64,000 bases of DNA from Arthrobacter sp. NicSoilB8 (GTDB taxonomy: Bacteria; Actinomycetota; Actinomycetes; Actinomycetales; Micrococcaceae). A program made the position numbers and the translations under genes. This document shows, one piece after another, positions 60,534 through 64,000 of this stretch; the stretch's first letter is position 1, and the number at the start of each line of letters is the position of its first letter. The notes below the pieces were generated by a model, which saw only the letters and a program-made list of their open reading frames with translations, ran no database searches and was not told the origin of the DNA. The stretch spans positions 1,860,001 to 1,924,000 of the forward strand of contig NZ_AP024655.1 in NCBI RefSeq assembly GCF_019977355.1. Reading direction: 5' to 3'.

Positions 60534-60903
60534 GAGAAGTATCTTGCCTCATGTGACGACTCGAAGGGCTCAGCGTGACCACGGAGACGTAGGCGCGGGT
60601 TGGCTGGAGCTGACCTGTCACGGCGACCATGAGAGCAAATCCAGCGCTTCCCAAATTTGCTAGGACAATAACGACGTGGGCGTCGGATATAGAACCCGTG
60701 TCGTTTGCGTCCTGCGACGGCCGCATAGGGAAGTCTTGGATGGTTCTGAGTGTCCACAATCCGGCGAGGTGCTCATGCGTTCTCGCCGCCATGATCGGAG
60801 AGGCCGATGGCAACTCACCCCATCGACAGGAAATACCGCCTGACAAAGCACCGCATCGCTGTTTTTGCTGAGCTGGCCGCTCTCCCGATGGCAGGCGGAG
60901 TGC
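60534..60903. other. Gene-free gap upstream of the OLD nuclease
   Basis: No ORF here resembles a protein. The stretch must contain the promoter of the two-gene nuclease-helicase cassette. No clear repeats, hairpins or tRNA-like structures were seen. Confidence 0.5.
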
Positions 60904-63240
60904 ATGCGGATTGAATGTGTGGAAATCCAGAATTTCCGTAAACTTGCTGCTGTCCGCATCGACTTCGCCGAGAACAGCACACTCTTGGTCGGGGCAAACA
61001 ACAGCGGAAAGACAACGGCGCTGGTCGCTCTCCGCCACTTCCTCGTTGACGGTGCTGGGGCATTCCGAGCTACGGACATCACACTGTCCAAATGGTCAGA
61101 GATCAATGCCATTGGGGAGGAATGGCTGGCGAAAGGGTCAGGCCCGCTGGAAGCCAGTGCGGACGTTTGGCGAACAGTTCTCCCATCGTTGGACGTTTGG
61201 TTGAGGGTTGAGAACCACGAAATTCACCAAGTCAGCGCGTTACTTCCGACTCTCGATTGGTCTGGCGGCCTGCTCGGCGTCCGGATTGCGCTTGAACCGA
61301 CAGACGTCGAAGCCTTGTACGGGGACTTCCGCGCTGCTTGGGAACGTAGCAGGGAGTTGCTCAATGCGGCGAGCCAGGGATCAGGTCTCGACGGTGCTAG
61401 CGAGGGCAACACCGGGCTAGTGGAGAACGCTGGAGCGACTACGACAAGTTTTACCTTGTGGCCCGAAAGCCTTCTTGACTACCTGTCGAGGGGTGGAGGA
61501 CAGAATTTTGTTCTCCGCCACTACGTTCTGGATCCGTCTAGGTTGGAACCAGCAACGCGGGACCTCGCGGCGCCACAGCTCCTTCCTCACAACGCCGCAC
61601 CGCTCATTGGTGATCCTCTCCGACATCTCATCCGTATCGACGAGATCAATGCGCAGCGTGGCCTCGGAGAAGTCAGTTCGCCAAGTTCCAGTCACGCGAA
61701 GTCGGCAACTGCGGAGGGAGCGAAGCTCTCAAGGCAGCTCAGCGATTACTACGTTCGGCACCTCAGCCCGTCCGAACATCCGGACGTGAGTGACATCCAC
61801 GCCTTGGACACGATTTCGATTGCCCAAAGAGAGTTCGACAAACGCCTGGCCGAGGCATTCAAGCAGGCGATAACAGAAATGGAGGGGCTGGGCTATCCCG
61901 GCGTCAGCGATCCACGGATTCGGATTGCCAGCAAGCTCAGCGCCACCGATAGTCTCAACCACGATTCCGCCGTCTCGTTTCTTGTTGACGTTGCCGGCGT
62001 AGATAGTGAACCGGGTCCTCAACTCCACCTGCCAGAAAGCCACAACGGACTCGGATACCAAAACCTAATCTCGATGGTTTTTAGGCTGATGAGCTTCAGA
62101 GATGCGTGGATGCGCGTCGGAAAGGCTGGGCGCACTCGAACGGACGTACACATCGAGCCCCTGCACCTTGTTCTCATCGAGGAGCCCGAGGCTCACCTGC
62201 ACGTGCAGGTTCAACAAGTCTTTGCGAAGAAGGCCTTCGACGTCCTTCGTAATCATCCGGACTTGAAAGAGAAGACCCAATTAACGACGCAGCTGGTGGT
62301 AAGCACGCACTCCAGTCACGTGTCGCATGAACTGCCATTTTCAAGTCTTCGATACTTTCGCCGACTCCCTGCAGGAAGCCAATCAAGCGTTCCAACTTCG
62401 GCTGTCATCAGTCTCAAGGACGTGTTCGGAGCAGAGGATAAGACCGAACACTTCGTGACGCGGTACCTACGTGCCCACCATGCTGATCTATTTTTCGCCG
62501 ATGCCGTGATTCTCGTCGAGGGACCCGCGGAGCGGATGTTACTTCCAAATTTTATTCGGAATTCTCACGCATTCCTTAACAGCGCCTACATCACTATTCT
62601 GGAGATCGGCGGCAGTCACGCGCACCGGCTGAAACCTCTTATTGAGGCCCTCCAGATACCAACGCTCGTCGTAACCGACATCGATGCACTGAAGGAGGGC
62701 AAGGGCGTTCCGGTCAAGCGTGGTCAGGGCCAAGAGACGGGCAACCCAACGCTCAAGGACTGGGCGCCAGTTGGAAAAGCGATCGATGACCTTCTAGATG
62801 CCGCAGATGACATGAAGAGCATCGAAGGTGACGAACTTTTCGCGGTGCGATTCGCGTACCAGACACCTGTAAAGGTGGCGATTCCCAGTGACGCCCCCTC
62901 GGAGGAGGCGTTGCCCTCTACGTTCGAAGATTCCTTGGCGTTCGAAAACGTCCAGTTCTTTTCGGAGCTACCCGGTGTCGGCCTGACGAAGAAGTTCAGA
63001 GTCGCCCTCAGCGAAGGCCAGAACCCTGATGCCGTCGCTGAAGCGCTGTTTACCAGTCTGAAGTCTGGGAAAAAAGCTGAGTTCGCCCTGGACATCATTA
63101 GTGACATCGGCTTCAAGGACATCCAGGTGCCTGGGTATATCAGTGCTGGCCTTTACTGGCTCGAAGCGAGGCTTCGAAAGCAGGCGCAGGCTGTAGGGGA
63201 AATAGTTGTCCCTTCTGCGGAAGATCATGTTGATGGCTGA
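60904..63240 (+). CDS. OLD-family ATP-dependent endonuclease (GajA-like, long form)
   Basis: A 778-residue protein. An SMC/ABC-type ATPase forms most of the N-terminus: Walker A GANNSGKT at residues 30-37, signature-like GLGYQNLISMVF, Walker B LVLIEEPEAHLH at about 422-433 and switch VVSTHSSHVSHEL. The TOPRIM nuclease follows, with ILVEGPAER (Glu539, Glu543) and VVTDIDAL (Asp592, Asp594). GajA of the Gabija system is about 580 residues, so this protein has longer insertions and a C-terminal extension. The ATG at 60904 is preceded by GGCGGAG; an upstream in-frame start is less likely. It overlaps the helicase gene. Confidence 0.88.
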   Translation: MRIECVEIQNFRKLAAVRIDFAENSTLLVGANNSGKTTALVALRHFLVDGAGAFRATDITLSKWSEINAIGEEWLAKGSGPLEASADVWRTVLPSLDVWLRVENHEIHQVSALLPTLDWSGGLLGVRIALEPTDVEALYGDFRAAWERSRELLNAASQGSGLDGASEGNTGLVENAGATTTSFTLWPESLLDYLSRGGGQNFVLRHYVLDPSRLEPATRDLAAPQLLPHNAAPLIGDPLRHLIRIDEINAQRGLGEVSSPSSSHAKSATAEGAKLSRQLSDYYVRHLSPSEHPDVSDIHALDTISIAQREFDKRLAEAFKQAITEMEGLGYPGVSDPRIRIASKLSATDSLNHDSAVSFLVDVAGVDSEPGPQLHLPESHNGLGYQNLISMVFRLMSFRDAWMRVGKAGRTRTDVHIEPLHLVLIEEPEAHLHVQVQQVFAKKAFDVLRNHPDLKEKTQLTTQLVVSTHSSHVSHELPFSSLRYFRRLPAGSQSSVPTSAVISLKDVFGAEDKTEHFVTRYLRAHHADLFFADAVILVEGPAERMLLPNFIRNSHAFLNSAYITILEIGGSHAHRLKPLIEALQIPTLVVTDIDALKEGKGVPVKRGQGQETGNPTLKDWAPVGKAIDDLLDAADDMKSIEGDELFAVRFAYQTPVKVAIPSDAPSEEALPSTFEDSLAFENVQFFSELPGVGLTKKFRVALSEGQNPDAVAEALFTSLKSGKKAEFALDIISDIGFKDIQVPGYISAGLYWLEARLRKQAQAVGEIVVPSAEDHVDG

Positions 63241-64000
63241 GCGCCTCGTTGCCGGTCCTGAAACGGACAACTTGGTCGACGCATCGATAGCCGAGTGCCT
63301 GAGTTTGGAGAGCCCGCGATCATTCTTCTTGTACGCGGGAGCAGGCTCGGGCAAGACTCGGTCCTTGGTGAATGCGGTGGAGCGCCTGCTCGTGGAGTCG
63401 AAGCGAGCACTCGGGATTCGCGGGCAATCGATAGCTGTCATTACCTATACGAATGCGGCCGCCGACGAGATCAAACGTCGGCTGGAGTTCGACCCAACTG
63501 TCGAAGTCGCCACAATTCATTCATACGCGTGGCGACTGATCGGCGAGTTTCAGGTAGATATTCGCGAGTGGCTTCGCGCGGACATCACGAGGGACCTAAC
63601 CGTACTTCATTCCAAGTCTAGTAGGGCCGGGACGAAGGCAGAGACGGACCGACTATACAAGATCGCGAGAGGCGAGGGCCGACTTGCATCGCTGGATGCA
63701 GTCGATCGATTCGTATACAGCCCCTCAGGGGATAGTCGCGGTCGAGGGGCGCTTAACCACACCGAAGTCATCGCCATGGCTGCAGATTTCCTGTCGCACA
63801 AGCCTGTCTTGCAGGCCATCGTCGTTGGTCGGCATCCGTTTATCTTCATTGATGAAAGCCAGGACACTAATAAGGTCTTTCTTGAGGCGTTGTTATCGGT
63901 GGAACGTGCTCATTCGGAGAAGTTCGGCTTGGGGCTTTTCGGGGACACTATGCAGCGGATCTACAACGACGGCATGGAGAATCTGGAGGATGTGATCCCC
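63233..64000 (+). CDS. UvrD-like helicase (GajB-like), 3'-truncated by window edge
   Basis: An open frame of 256 codons to the last base, no stop. The N-terminus SPRSFFLYAGAGSGKTRSL holds motif I (GAGSGKT, residues 36-42). Motif Ia is ITYTNAAADEIKRRL, the HSYAWRLIGEF block follows, motif II is FIFIDESQDT and motif III is LFGDTMQRIY, all of superfamily 1A. The ATG at 63233 overlaps the nuclease stop and has GGAAG 9 bases upstream; ATG at 63227 is the alternative. Pairing with an OLD nuclease defines Gabija-type systems. Confidence 0.87.
   Translation, partial: MAERLVAGPETDNLVDASIAECLSLESPRSFFLYAGAGSGKTRSLVNAVERLLVESKRALGIRGQSIAVITYTNAAADEIKRRLEFDPTVEVATIHSYAWRLIGEFQVDIREWLRADITRDLTVLHSKSSRAGTKAETDRLYKIARGEGRLASLDAVDRFVYSPSGDSRGRGALNHTEVIAMAADFLSHKPVLQAIVVGRHPFIFIDESQDTNKVFLEALLSVERAHSEKFGLGLFGDTMQRIYNDGMENLEDVIP

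Larger units (their letters stand above)
58585..64000 (+). mobile_element. tRNA-Leu-anchored integrative island, right end outside window
   Basis: The order is tRNA-Leu, a tyrosine recombinase in the same orientation, an excisionase-like gene, a broken restriction/helicase fragment and an OLD-UvrD defence pair. The base composition and codon choice become noticeably less GC-rich after about 60 kb than in the flanking core genes. The left junction is probably in the 3' half of the tRNA; the matching direct repeat (attR) was not found in the window and should lie beyond 64 kb. The boundary is inferred, not measured. Confidence 0.75.

Noticed and set aside
60629..60871. 80-codon plus-strand ORF before the OLD nuclease
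   Set aside because: No similarity, ribosome site or codon pattern supports it; kept as a gene-free gap.

Overview
The window looks like a chromosomal segment of a high-GC actinobacterium of the family Micrococcaceae, most likely Arthrobacter or Pseudarthrobacter. The base composition is strongly GC-rich and GTG/TTG starts are common. Many genes belong to actinobacterial families: DUF3000 next to an RNase D, a TIGR03085-type protein, the TIGR02234 Trp-associated membrane protein, a PdtaR-type ANTAR regulator and an MT0933-like protein. This assignment rests on gene families and gene order; no database search was run.

Positions 1-12 kb hold the 3' part of aconitase (acnA), then dxs (isoprenoid precursor synthesis), two small conserved proteins and an aldo/keto reductase. 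A nucleoside hydrolase follows, together with a complete ECF-type importer: an S component, a T component and one polypeptide with both ATPase domains. This looks like a salvage module for a nucleoside-like compound. Positions 12-28 kb are mostly on the minus strand: the beta-oxidation pair fadA-fadB, DUF3000 and RNase D, threonine aldolase, DUF6421 with an SDR, msrB, ybaK and sufE-sseA. An alpha/beta hydrolase and zapE are on the plus strand. Positions 28.1-29.2 kb hold six tRNA genes (Gly, Cys, Val, Gly, Val on minus; Val on plus), followed by a phage-like PD-(D/E)XK nuclease.

Positions 30-41 kb form a plus-strand biosynthetic block: def-fmt-rsmB-rpe, then an FMN riboswitch controlling ribD-ribE-ribB-ribA-ribH, then hisE-hisG-hisF. 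Between the riboswitch and ribD sits a 54-codon ORF that resembles the start of a PnuC/RibM-type transporter and overlaps ribD. Positions 41-58 kb continue with hisI-trpE, two small membrane proteins, trpC-trpB-trpA, lgt, gltB-gltD and pyk, ending at pdtaR on the minus strand. The his and trp sets are incomplete here (no hisA, hisH, hisB, hisC, hisD, trpD or trpG), so those genes must lie elsewhere.

From 58.6 kb to the window end is an integrated island anchored in tRNA-Leu(CAA). It carries a tyrosine recombinase, an excisionase-like HTH protein, a broken N-terminal piece of a large helicase/restriction enzyme, and a two-gene cassette: an OLD-family ATPase-TOPRIM nuclease followed, with overlap, by a UvrD-like helicase that runs off the window. 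This pair has the architecture of a Gabija-type anti-phage system, with an unusually long nuclease subunit, and is the best candidate for a distinctive system here. Short tandem repeats with 8-, 12-, 16- and 33-bp units occur at several gene boundaries, and two intergenic hairpins share the same arm sequence, suggesting a repeat family.
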